A DNA stretch of 64,000 nucleotides from Pseudomonas sp. SST3 (lineage in GTDB: Bacteria; Pseudomonadota; Gammaproteobacteria; Pseudomonadales; Pseudomonadaceae). Positions 25,583 to 34,057 of the stretch are shown here, piece after piece; the stretch's first letter is position 1; every line of letters starts with the position of its first letter. Made by a program: the position numbers and the translations under genes. The stretch is taken from positions 186,001-250,000 of the forward strand of contig NZ_QORI02000003.1 in the NCBI RefSeq assembly GCF_003325755.1. Direction: 5' to 3'. The notes under the pieces were generated by a model that did not search any database, was not told the origin of the DNA, and was given only the letters and a program-made list of their open reading frames with translations.

Positions 25583-26442
25583 GGAAAAAGCCCTCCGTCA
25601 GTGCCTTTGCCGTCTCGGCTGGAAGTGGAACCCAGGCCAGTGCTCGAAGTGGAGCCCAAGCCTGCGCTGCTGCCCGCTCCGGTGCCAGCGCCTGCGGTGT
25701 TGCTACCCAGGCCGGTCCCAACACCGGTTCCCGATCCAGTACCCAGTCCGCTACCGACAGCTGTGCCCGTTCCGACAGTCGAACTCGTAGTGCGAGAGGT
25801 ACTTGTCGCTGAGGAGCCGGCGTTGCTGACGCTGCCGATGGTTCCGGGCTCGCCTGTATCCAGGCGATCGTTAAGCTCGTCCTGCTCGGAGTAATACTCG
25901 TCATGAGATGAGCCATACTGACTGCTGGAATGCCCATGGCGGCCGTAATCGCCCGTTGCAGCGCGCTGGCTGGATGCACGGGCGAAGCGGGTCAGCCCGA
26001 ATCCCAGCGCGACGCTGCCGGCAATGAACAGGCCCGGGTTGTCTCGCGCCATTCGATTCATGTCCTGGAACAGCTCGTCTACGTTCTTGCCGCGAAGGTC
26101 ATCGGACAGCCGTACCATGCTTTGTGCCATGGTGGAGACATAGCTGGACAGACCAAGGCGATCTTGCCCTTCGAGCTCCTGAGCAGCTGCCTTCGCGCTC
26201 TGCGCGACCTTCTCGAGCTCGTCAGCGGCCGTATCGCGATAGCCTTCGAGGTGGCTCCGGCCTTGGGCTTTCACCTGATCGGCTGCCTGGCGGGCCTTGG
26301 CTTTGGCGTCTTCGGTGGCGTGCCCGGCCGTCGAACCGGACGTTGACTGGCCGGATGTGGACGTCGAGGCAGTAGAAGTTGAGTTGGGGCCGGTCTTGGG
26401 TTGGCCACCGTAACCAGTGATTTCTTCGTCGGGTGTAGTCAT
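25579..26442 (-). CDS. Low-complexity membrane-anchored protein of the DUF3618 operon
   Basis: A 287-residue protein from the ATG at 26442 (AAGGTGAATCAA before it). After a Thr/Ser-rich start comes a charged helical region (ATEDAKAKARQAADQVKAQGR), then one hydrophobic segment (NPGLFIAGSVALGFGLTRFA, about residue 140), then a long tail made almost only of G, S, T and A. It is the first gene of the coupled trio. It resembles nutrient-deprivation or DUF883-like membrane-associated helical proteins, but no firm family was assigned. Confidence 0.7.
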   Translation of the reverse strand: MTTPDEEITGYGGQPKTGPNSTSTASTSTSGQSTSGSTAGHATEDAKAKARQAADQVKAQGRSHLEGYRDTAADELEKVAQSAKAAAQELEGQDRLGLSSYVSTMAQSMVRLSDDLRGKNVDELFQDMNRMARDNPGLFIAGSVALGFGLTRFARASSQRAATGDYGRHGHSSSQYGSSHDEYYSEQDELNDRLDTGEPGTIGSVSNAGSSATSTSRTTSSTVGTGTAVGSGLGTGSGTGVGTGLGSNTAGAGTGAGSSAGLGSTSSTGLGSTSSRDGKGTDGGLFP

Positions 26443-26891
26443 TTGATTCACCTTATATATGGCTTGGCCGGAAGACCACGGTCCGTAGGAACACAGCAAC
26501 TGCGGTGGACCGCGAACTGTGTAATTTTCGGTGCGCACATATAAGGTGACCGGGGCGATATTTTCGAGTTCCATTATTTCGGTTAGCCCTTGGGCGGGGC
26601 GTTCTAGTTACGGAACTTGCTTTCACTTTTGTTTATTTGCCTCCAGGCCAATGGCAACTGGCCTTCAATATCGCGATAAGCAGCGTACTTATTGGCTTTA
26701 AGCGAAGCGGCATTCATAACAAGCGAAACGGATAACCATCATGAAATTAACGGATAGCGAGCCTGTGCTGTTCGTTAAATCTCTCAAGGAGCGAAACCGC
26801 AGCCGACGAGCAGCATTCGTTAGTAATACAGGCGTCTTTTCAAAGACGAAAAAAACGGGCCCGAGGCCCGTTTTCTTTTATACCGGTCGTG
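26443..26891. other. Intergenic region upstream of the DUF3618 operon
   Basis: About 450 bp. The operon promoter should be near 26450-26600. The terminator at 26852-26874 belongs to the next gene. An 84-codon plus-strand frame at 26741 runs through that terminator and into the glycanase gene antisense, and was rejected. Confidence 0.5.
26852..26874 (-). terminator. Intrinsic terminator of the GH5 glycanase gene
   Basis: The stem AAAACGGGC-CCGAG-GCCCGTTTT lies 18 bp beyond the glycanase stop codon, with A/T arms supplying the U-tract on the minus strand. Confidence 0.85.
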
Positions 26892-29018
26892 TTACAGCGG
26901 ACCGATGGTGGAGCAAGTTTTCTTCGCAGCGGCATGCTTCTGCAGCGGTGCCAGTTGCGGACGGTGCTTACCGCTCTGGACGTCCAGGGACATGATGTTC
27001 TCACCCCAGCGCGGACCGGCTGCCCAGTAGGTGCTCGGGATGCAGTTCTCCGCAAGGTAAGCCAGCAGGTTGTCAGTCGCGACTACGGCAGACGGAGAGA
27101 AGTCCGGGATACCGTGCTCGCCGATGTAACCACGCAGCTTGTTCTTCTTCAGCCACTCGACCCACGGCTTGACCCGCTCGACACCCAGCATCGGAGCGAA
27201 GGTTTCGGCGCGATTGCGATAGGTGCCCGAGTAGTCGTAGTCGAGATACTGGTGCGCTTCATAGACCAGGTTGTTCTTCGGATCACGCATCCACGGATCG
27301 TTGATCAGCTGGGTGTTGTACTTCTGCCAATGGAATGCACTGGAGTAGCGGTCGCCGGCGATCATGATCCACTTGGTGGGGTCGATCTTGCGGATCGCCT
27401 GACCAGCAGCCTGGGCAGTTTGCGGCCACATGTTGTTGCCAGTGTTATACGGCTCGTTCATCAGACCGTAGCCATACAGGGCCGGGTGCTTGGACAGGTG
27501 CACAGCGATCTTGCGCCAGGTTTCAGCGAACTGCGCCCGTGGTACTTCCGGCGAGTTGATCACCTTGCCGTAGTAACGGTAGTAGTTATGCATATCAAGG
27601 ATGACCTTGATGCCGTGCTTCTGGGCGTAATCCAGCGACTGCTTGATGCGCCCCAGTTCCGCTGCGTCCAGTTCAGTACCCAGCTTGGGTTGGATCCGCT
27701 CCCAGAGGAAGCCCAGACGCACCAGCTTGAAGCCGAGTTCGCTGTGACGCTTGTAGTAGGACTCATCGGCGAAGGTATAGCCCTTGTTGTAGATACCCGG
27801 CACGTTCGATGGATCGAACACGCCCGAACCGAAGTTCACGCCAACTAGGTCGATACCGCTACCGTCGCTGACTACCGGGGTCGTTGGGGCCGGTGTCGGA
27901 GCAGGCGTCGGTGCCGGAGCAGGCGCGACGGTAGCCGGAGGCGTAGTGGTGCCGGTGCTGCCGGACACAACGCTGATGGTTTTCGGGTAACCAACGGCGC
28001 TACCGGACAACACTGTGCCGCTCAGCATCACCGACAGGTGGGCCCCCACGTCATAGACCGCAGTGACCTTGCGTACCTGACCGTCCGCCAGCTTCACTGA
28101 CGCACCGGTAACAAATGCAGCCTTGTTGGCGCTCGTATCCGGAATCGAGAAACCGGCTGCCTTGCGGTAGATGCCGTTGTCCCAATCCGCACTGGTGAAG
28201 TTATTCATGCCAGCGGTGTACGTAGTGCTCGGCGCGGTCGGTGCTGGCGTCGGCGCAGGAGCCGGTGCCGGCGCGACGGTTGTCGGAGGCGTGGTAGTAC
28301 CGGCGGTGGCAGATACTACGCTGACGGAGTTCGGGTAACCGACAGCGCTGGCAGACAGCGCGGAGCCGCCCATCATGACCGACAGGTGAGCACCTGCATC
28401 GTAGACGGCGGAAATCTTGCGCACCTGACCATCAGCCAGTTTTACCGATGCGCCGACAGCGAACGCCGCCTTGTTGGCTGCGGTATCCGGGATCGAGAAG
28501 CCGGGCGATTTGCGATAGATGCCCTTGTCCCAGTCCGTGCTGGTGAAGCTGTTCAGCTTGACGCTGTAGCTGCTGCTGGGTGCAGTCGGGGCCGGGGCGG
28601 TTGTCGACGGGGCCGTTACCGAGTTGACCACAGTGCTGATAGTACGTGGTGCACCGACCTTGCTGCCGTCGAGCAAGCCGCCGTCAACGTAGATGCTGAT
28701 GTTCTTACCAACCACATAGACCCGAGTGATCTTGCGGACCTGGCCATCGGCAAACTTGATCTGCACGCCTGGTTTGAATGCTGCAATCGCGGCGGAGCTG
28801 GCTGGAACAGACAAGCCCGCAGTCCGACGCCAAACACCATTAAGGAAATCGGTGCTGGTGAATTTGTTGATCGATGAAGTGAAGGCGGCCGCAGAGGACG
28901 CACTCACAGTAATCTCGGCGGCTACTTCACCGGTAAAAGCGACAGCACTGAATACGGCTGCAAGAGCGATGGAGCGAACAAGTGCCTTGGGGGCACCAGT
29001 AAATACATTGGTAGACAT
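26892..29018 (-). CDS. Secreted GH5-family glycanase with three N-terminal repeats
   Basis: A 708-residue exported protein. Signal peptide about residues 1-34 (LVRSIALAAVFSAVAFTGEVAA). Three about 80-residue repeats follow (about 50-131, 154-236, 271-352), each with FTSxDxxxGxxRxxxGxSxP and KxADGQVRKxxxVYxxGxxxSVxxxG, joined by Pro/Thr/Ala linkers (TPAPTPAP). The catalytic barrel (about 385-708) has the GH5 acid/base in LMNEPYN (E522) and the nucleophile in YIGEHGIPD (E634), plus WAAGPRWG. It should hydrolyse a beta-glucan or related polysaccharide outside the cytoplasm; the repeats are probably glycan- or matrix-binding modules of a type I do not recognise. A paralogous catalytic domain is encoded at 32954. 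It may trim or release the exopolysaccharide made by the nearby locus. Confidence 0.88.
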   Translation of the reverse strand: MSTNVFTGAPKALVRSIALAAVFSAVAFTGEVAAEITVSASSAAAFTSSINKFTSTDFLNGVWRRTAGLSVPASSAAIAAFKPGVQIKFADGQVRKITRVYVVGKNISIYVDGGLLDGSKVGAPRTISTVVNSVTAPSTTAPAPTAPSSSYSVKLNSFTSTDWDKGIYRKSPGFSIPDTAANKAAFAVGASVKLADGQVRKISAVYDAGAHLSVMMGGSALSASAVGYPNSVSVVSATAGTTTPPTTVAPAPAPAPTPAPTAPSTTYTAGMNNFTSADWDNGIYRKAAGFSIPDTSANKAAFVTGASVKLADGQVRKVTAVYDVGAHLSVMLSGTVLSGSAVGYPKTISVVSGSTGTTTPPATVAPAPAPTPAPTPAPTTPVVSDGSGIDLVGVNFGSGVFDPSNVPGIYNKGYTFADESYYKRHSELGFKLVRLGFLWERIQPKLGTELDAAELGRIKQSLDYAQKHGIKVILDMHNYYRYYGKVINSPEVPRAQFAETWRKIAVHLSKHPALYGYGLMNEPYNTGNNMWPQTAQAAGQAIRKIDPTKWIMIAGDRYSSAFHWQKYNTQLINDPWMRDPKNNLVYEAHQYLDYDYSGTYRNRAETFAPMLGVERVKPWVEWLKKNKLRGYIGEHGIPDFSPSAVVATDNLLAYLAENCIPSTYWAAGPRWGENIMSLDVQSGKHRPQLAPLQKHAAAKKTCSTIGPL

Positions 29019-29530
29019 TCAGTCTCTCCGGAACTTAATACTTCAAAAGGCCTAAGCCTTTAAAAAAGTGGCGGGAGTTTTAATTAAGTCGTACAGGCGC
29101 TTACTGGGCAGATGTCTCACTACGCGCAACCGGACGAACCGCGTTACAAAGGACGCCGGATCACCTGTGTGGAACCCGGCAATCCGTTGCGTGGCGCCTT
29201 TATAATAGGTTTCTAAAACGATTCAAAATTTTTTTGACGTATTTAGATCGCCAATCTCACGTCACATTTTTGACCGGCCATTAATCCGCTATTAGAAGAT
29301 GGCTTATTGCTATCGACAGTAATAGGCCTTCAACCGCTTTAAACCGTTGCGCTAATACTCTTTAGGCGCCATTTTTTTGAATAACTGCGTCACGAAACGC
29401 GATTTCGTCTATGCGAGGAGCCGACGAACGGTCACAGCAAGACCAACCATTTTCCGGTCGGCTTCTAGAGAGGAAGCGCTGTTTCCTCTCCGCGTTCTCC
29501 CTAGCGAACCCTCGGCATACGGAGCAGCTC
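29019..29530. other. Regulatory region between divergent GH5 and DUF2945 genes
   Basis: About 510 bp, A+T-rich between 29200 and 29360. It contains a candidate promoter for the glycanase (29199-29226) and a hairpin AAAGGC-CTAA-GCCTTT at 29046-29061 in its predicted leader. No gene was accepted here. Confidence 0.5.
29199..29226 (-). promoter_or_regulatory. Candidate sigma-70 promoter of the GH5 gene
   Basis: On the minus strand: -35 TTGAAT, 16-bp spacer, -10 TATAAA. This would give a leader of about 175 nt that contains the hairpin at 29046-29061, room for post-transcriptional control. Confidence 0.4.
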
Positions 29531-29746
29531 ATGACGCATCATCAATTCAAAGTCGGCGACCACGTCCGCTGGAACTCGGAGGCGGGTCATGTCACGGGGC
29601 GGATCATCAAAGTGCACACCCACGACACCGACTACAAAGGCCATCGGCGGCGCGCCAGCCCGGAAGAGCCGCAGTACGAAATCGAGAGCGACAAGACGGA
29701 CCACGTGGCAATGCACAAGGGCAGCGCGCTGAGCAAGATTGAATGA
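29531..29746 (+). CDS. DUF2945 (hypervirulence-associated, Tudor-like) small protein
   Basis: A 71-residue protein from the ATG at 29531 (GGAGCAGCTC before it). FKVGDHVRWNSEAGHVTGRIIKVHT then ASPEEPQYEIESDKTDHVAMHKGSAL is the DUF2945 (HVA1, Tudor-like) pattern. Function unknown; such proteins are small, single-domain and beta-rich. It overlaps the following DUF488 gene by ATGA. Confidence 0.85.
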   Translation: MTHHQFKVGDHVRWNSEAGHVTGRIIKVHTHDTDYKGHRRRASPEEPQYEIESDKTDHVAMHKGSALSKIE

Positions 29747-30315
29747 CCCCACCTCAACCCAAACAGATCTGGACGGTGGGCCACTCCACGCGCACAACCG
29801 AAGCTTTCATCGCGCTGCTGGAGCACTACGGCATTCGTGCCGTTGCGGATGTACGCCGTTTTCCCGGCTCAAGGCGTTTACCTCAATTCATGTCAGCGAA
29901 CCTTGAGGCGGCGCTCGGCGAGCACGGCATTGCTTATGAGTGGATCGAGGAGCTGGGCGGACGGCGACGCGCACCACCGGGGCCGAGCGCGAGCGCCTGG
30001 CGCAACACATCTTTTCGTGGCTACGCCGCGCACGTGAAAACCGATGAGTTTGCCAACGGGCTGCAACGGCTCATACGCCTGGCCGTCGGGCAGCCGACGG
30101 CGATGATGTGCGCCGAAGTGCTCTGGTGGCGCTGCCACCGTTCTATGGTTTCGGATGTGTTGAAGTTGCGCGGAATCGAGGTGCTGCATATTCAGGATGA
30201 ACAGCGGCTGACCATGCATCCCTATACTTCGCCGGCAAGGCTTGACGAGGGCGAATTGACCTATGCCGAAGGCGCAGGGACGCCGCTGAAGAAGACGGGG
30301 CCAGGTGCTCATTGA
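29743..30315 (+). CDS. DUF488-family protein
   Basis: A 190-residue protein. IWTVGHSTRTTEAFIALLEHYGI, VADVRRFPGSRRLPQF and YEWIEELGGRR are diagnostic of DUF488, and MMCAEVLWWRCHRSMVSD is the conserved cysteine-containing block. The biochemical role is unknown; some relatives lie with DNA-metabolism genes. It is translationally coupled to the DUF2945 gene. The 293 bp after it contain no convincing gene. Confidence 0.85.
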   Translation: MTPPQPKQIWTVGHSTRTTEAFIALLEHYGIRAVADVRRFPGSRRLPQFMSANLEAALGEHGIAYEWIEELGGRRRAPPGPSASAWRNTSFRGYAAHVKTDEFANGLQRLIRLAVGQPTAMMCAEVLWWRCHRSMVSDVLKLRGIEVLHIQDEQRLTMHPYTSPARLDEGELTYAEGAGTPLKKTGPGAH

Positions 30316-30608
30316 CACCACACCACCGAACCCGACGAGGAGACGGTCACGCCGGGCTATCGACTACGCCAAAATCCTCAGCGCAGCCCCGACGCTGGCG
30401 GAAAGGGAATCCGCCGCGCCAAATGACCGTCCACTGATCGATAGACGACCCGCCAGCAACTTTTCCCCGGCTGCAGCCTCATATGCGCGGGAAGCGATCC
30501 CCTTCAGGCATCCCCACGCCACACCAGAATAAGCCAGTCGATTGATGGCATCCCGCACAAAATGGCACACGCTTACCCAAGCGGCTCGCCCATATAAAGG
30601 AGTATTCC

Positions 30609-31916
30609 GTGCATAGCCTCGACGTTACCGGCATGCTCGTTGCGGCCAGACAACGACTCGCCGGCGGATCATCAGCGCGTGTATTCAAGGGCATGGCTAC
30701 CCTGGCCATCGGTAACGGCTTAGCGAGGGTCGTCGGCCTGGCGGCCATCCCAATCCTTACCCGGATCTACAGTCCTGAGCACTTCGGCGTTCTATCAGTT
30801 TTTACCGCCCTGCTATTGATTCTTACGCCGTTGATGACCCTGCGCTACGAGCTCGCTGTGCCCCTGCCCCGTAGGGATAGCACAGCCATGACGCTGATGG
30901 TGGTATCGGTTTTCCTGATAGTCGCGATGACGATCACATTGAGCGTGCTGTTCTGGCTGGCCGGTCCCGCTCTGCTGACGATGGGCTCGATGGAGGCCCT
31001 CATACCGTACCGTTGGATGCTGATTATCGCGCTGTGCAGTGCCGGTCTGTATGAAGTGCTGTTGATCTGGGCGGTACGCCGCCGCGCCTATCCCGCCATC
31101 GCGCGCACGCAACTGCAGCAGAGCGTTGCCGGGTCGATCGCAAAAATAGCCTTGGGACTGCTGGGATTGAAGCCGCTCGGGCTTCTGGCGGGCCAGGTAC
31201 TAGGCGCTGGCGCGGGGACGATGACGCTGATACGGACATTCCGAGCGGATGTAAAAGCCTATTGGCGCCATATCACCCTGAGACGAGCCTGGTACATGCT
31301 GCTGCACTACAGGAGCTTTCCGGCCTACCGCCTGCCGTCCCAGCTGCTACAGATTTTCGCCAGCCAGGCGCCCTTGTTGCTGACCGCTGCGCTCTATGAC
31401 GCTCAAACCACAGGGCAACTCGGGTTGGCAATGATGACGCTGGCCCTGCCGATGAATCTGTTGGGGCATTCCACAAGCAAGGCGTATTACGCCGAAATCG
31501 CCTCGATCGGACGCAAGCGTCCGGCTGAAATTCGCCAGGTGACTTTCTCGGTGATCAAACGGTTGCTGGTGCTCGCACTTGCACCGGCTTTACTGCTGCT
31601 GACGTTCGGCGAACAGCTTTTTGCCTTCGCGTTCGGGGCTCAGTGGGCGCTGGCAGGAGAGATGGCGTCGATACTGGCGCTCTATCTTCTATTCCAGTTC
31701 ATGCATGCGCCGGCGTCTCATCTGCTGTCGGTTTTCGAGGGTCAACGCGTGCTGTTGATGTTGAACGTTCAGCGCACCCTGCTCACGCTCGGCTGTTTCG
31801 CAGCCGCCCATCTTTTCGATCTACCGATCAACTCAGTGCTGCTGCTCTATGCGATAACGCTTTCGATGCATTACCTGTTCAGCCTGCTCGTGACGCTGCG
31901 GGTGATTCCGCGCTGA
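30609..31916 (+). CDS. Polysaccharide flippase (Wzx-like) 2
   Basis: A 435-residue multi-pass membrane protein starting at GTG (AAAGGAGTATTCC upstream). The N-terminal LAIGNGLARVVGLAAIPILTRIYSPEHFGVLSVFTA is the polysaccharide-synthase/Wzx signature, and the central ALPMNLLGHSTSKAYYAEIA is similar to the matching region of flippase 3 at 40858 (LTMPTNLIGKSVADVYYPRIS). It should flip an undecaprenyl-linked glycan. It stands alone, convergent with the GT26 gene. Confidence 0.87.
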   Translation: MHSLDVTGMLVAARQRLAGGSSARVFKGMATLAIGNGLARVVGLAAIPILTRIYSPEHFGVLSVFTALLLILTPLMTLRYELAVPLPRRDSTAMTLMVVSVFLIVAMTITLSVLFWLAGPALLTMGSMEALIPYRWMLIIALCSAGLYEVLLIWAVRRRAYPAIARTQLQQSVAGSIAKIALGLLGLKPLGLLAGQVLGAGAGTMTLIRTFRADVKAYWRHITLRRAWYMLLHYRSFPAYRLPSQLLQIFASQAPLLLTAALYDAQTTGQLGLAMMTLALPMNLLGHSTSKAYYAEIASIGRKRPAEIRQVTFSVIKRLLVLALAPALLLLTFGEQLFAFAFGAQWALAGEMASILALYLLFQFMHAPASHLLSVFEGQRVLLMLNVQRTLLTLGCFAAAHLFDLPINSVLLLYAITLSMHYLFSLLVTLRVIPR

Positions 31917-31983
31917 TACAGAACCATCGAGGCCATCTGTAATGTCGATGCCGAGACCGTCCCTGGTCGCGGCAACCAGGACA

Positions 31984-32775
31984 TCAAGGCTCGCGATTGA
32001 GCGCGTTCCAGCCACCGACACGCCCACCCGAGAAGGCATTGCGCGACAGGTAGTAGAAAAACAGCGGAATACCTACGGCGTAGCGCTTGAACAGGCGACG
32101 CGGCTCGATAAGCATGCGAAACGCCCACTCCAGCCCGAACCGACGAAAAAGTATCGGGGCACGGGGAAAGCGCTGCGCCGAAAAATCAAGAATGGCACCG
32201 CCACAGATCAGTACCGCACGGGTATCCATCGCCTTCTGCAGGTGCAACGCCACATGCTCCTGCTTGGGCATGCCCATAGCCAGCACGACGATCGGAAAGC
32301 GCCCTGGCACATGGTGCTCTTGGTAAAACGCCAGGTAGTCCTCGGAGCGTTTGAACCCATCAATCGCATGAAATTTTCGGTCCCCGAAGAGCTTGCTCGC
32401 GCCATCGCTCAACCAGGGCTCGCGGGTGCCCATGGCAAACAGCTCGTAGCGATCCTCGGAGTCGCCCACCAGCTCTTCGATCAGCTCGGGGATAAAGTCG
32501 GATCCGTTGAGATTGGACTTCGGATCCAGCCCGTTGAACAAGCAGGCAATCTTGATTCCGATGCCGTCGCGCAGCAGGTAATTGACCTGAAGAAAGCTGT
32601 TCAGAACAGATGGGTGACGCTGCGCGATGTTGTAGCCGTGCTGATTGAGAAAACCAAGAATAGTCGGCGACTCGCGCTTCTTCAGCTCAGCGATAAAAGG
32701 GCCGGTATCAGCTTCATTCAGTAGTTTCAGCTTCCCTATCAAAGGATCCGTCCTTTTGGTGAGGGGATTTTTCAT
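31984..32775 (-). CDS. WecG/TagA/CpsF-family glycosyltransferase (GT26)
   Basis: A 263-residue cytoplasmic, membrane-associated glycosyltransferase. VNYLLRDGIGIKIACLF holds the catalytic Asp region (the D-G-x-G motif), and VVLAMGMPKQEHVALHLQKAMDTRAVLICGGAILDF is the GxPxQE nucleotide-sugar block. The C-terminal basic/aromatic region (EWAFRMLIEPRRLFKRY) is the membrane-binding appendage of the family. Relatives transfer ManNAcA (WecG), ManNAc (TagA) or uronic acids to a lipid-linked acceptor. With the UDP-glucose dehydrogenase nearby, a GlcA transfer is plausible but not shown. Confidence 0.88.
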   Translation of the reverse strand: MKNPLTKRTDPLIGKLKLLNEADTGPFIAELKKRESPTILGFLNQHGYNIAQRHPSVLNSFLQVNYLLRDGIGIKIACLFNGLDPKSNLNGSDFIPELIEELVGDSEDRYELFAMGTREPWLSDGASKLFGDRKFHAIDGFKRSEDYLAFYQEHHVPGRFPIVVLAMGMPKQEHVALHLQKAMDTRAVLICGGAILDFSAQRFPRAPILFRRFGLEWAFRMLIEPRRLFKRYAVGIPLFFYYLSRNAFSGGRVGGWNALNREP

Positions 32776-32953
32776 AAATAGCTTCTCTGTCTGTAAATCA
32801 ATGAAAGTCGGTGAGGCTCATTACGGCAAGGCTGATGGCCCGCCGCAGCACGGAAGATTCGCCTAGAAAAAACTGAACAATGCCTGCCTATGTCGGACAA
32901 ACGAAGCAGCCGCTTCCGCGGTACCTTCCTGAAGAGTAGAAAGAGGTAGTCAG

Positions 32954-34000
32954 ATGTTAAGGACACGTAGCCATTCGAAACGATCAAAAGGAATACTCCT
33001 CGGACTCACGCTTATGCTCGGGAGTGCCGCCAGCGCGGCAGAAAATATCGATTTGATCGGCCTGAACATCGGGGGCGCCGCGTTTTCCGGCAATGTCATC
33101 CCCGGAAAATATAAAACAAATTATTTCTTCCCCGCCCCCGGCTACCTTTCGAAGTGGAAAGACAGAGGCATCAAGACCATTCGTTTCCCAATCATGTGGG
33201 AGCGTCTGCAGCGTGAACTCAATGCGGAACTGGATGAAGACTATGCCCAACTGATTGAAGGGACGCTGCAACAGGCCGCCGATAACGACATGCGCGTCAT
33301 TCTCGACATACACAACTATGCCCGTTATCAAAAACAGATCATTGGAACCGATGCCGTACCGATATCGGCTTATGAAGACCTGCTCGAACGTATCGCCAAA
33401 CGTTGGAAAGACCAGCCAGGACTTTATGCCTACGACATCATGAACGAGCCACATGGCGCGGACGAATACTGGCCCGCAGCAGCTCAGGCCGGCATCGATG
33501 CCATCCGAAAACATGACAAGGAGCGCCCCCTGTATATCGAGGGCAACTTCTGGTCCAGCAGCTTTCTCTGGCCGAAGTTCAATGATCCATTGCTGCAACT
33601 GAAGGACCCCTCCGATAAATTGATATTTTCCGCTCACCTGTACCTCGACAAACACAGTAGCGGGCAATACAAGGAGCCGCTGGAGGAAGATTTCGACACC
33701 ATGCTTGGTGTCAAACGAGTCAAACCCTTTGTCGATTGGCTGATCAAGCATGACAGGCAGGGCCAGATCGGTGAGTTCGGTATCCCGGCCGACGAGCCAC
33801 GCCTGCTGGAAGCGATGGATAATCTGCTGGCTTATCTGCAGGAGCACTGCATTCCCATGACGTACTGGGCGGCCGGGTCGGCGTGGGGCAAATACAAGCT
33901 GTCCATTGAGCCTAAAGACGGGCAGGACCGCCCCCAGTGGGACATTCTGAGCAAGTACGTCGGCCAGGGTAATTGCAGCCGCATCGGGCCGAATCACTGA
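32954..34000 (+). CDS. Secreted single-domain GH5 glycanase
   Basis: A 348-residue exported enzyme: signal peptide about residues 1-28 (GILLGLTLMLGSAASA), then a GH5 barrel. Acid/base E165 in IMNEPHG, nucleophile E274 in IGEFGIPAD, and a shared C-terminus with the 708-residue enzyme (NLLAYLxExCIPxTYWAAG and CSxIGP). It lacks the repeats. Placement between the GT26 gene and the end of the exopolysaccharide operon fits the common finding of a periplasmic glycanase in Wzy-type loci, for length control, turnover or release. Confidence 0.88.
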   Translation: MLRTRSHSKRSKGILLGLTLMLGSAASAAENIDLIGLNIGGAAFSGNVIPGKYKTNYFFPAPGYLSKWKDRGIKTIRFPIMWERLQRELNAELDEDYAQLIEGTLQQAADNDMRVILDIHNYARYQKQIIGTDAVPISAYEDLLERIAKRWKDQPGLYAYDIMNEPHGADEYWPAAAQAGIDAIRKHDKERPLYIEGNFWSSSFLWPKFNDPLLQLKDPSDKLIFSAHLYLDKHSSGQYKEPLEEDFDTMLGVKRVKPFVDWLIKHDRQGQIGEFGIPADEPRLLEAMDNLLAYLQEHCIPMTYWAAGSAWGKYKLSIEPKDGQDRPQWDILSKYVGQGNCSRIGPNH

Positions 34001-34019
34001 CCGGCACTTGCCCTCATTT

Positions 34020-34052
34020 ACCTATCGGCCGCCTCTCGCGCGGCCGATAGGT
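34020..34052. terminator. Hairpin between convergent GH5 and exopolysaccharide operon
   Basis: A 13-bp perfect stem ACCTATCGGCCGC / GCGGCCGATAGGT with a 7-nt loop. There is no T-run, so it may act as a bidirectional block or protect the 3' ends of both transcripts. Confidence 0.65.
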
Positions 34053-34057
34053 AGCCT

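Noticed and set aside
26741..26995. 84-codon plus-strand frame
   Set aside because: It runs through a clear terminator hairpin and antisense into the GH5 gene.
30305..30532. 75-codon plus-strand frame after the DUF488 gene
   Set aside because: No ribosome site, low-complexity composition, and no resemblance to a protein domain.
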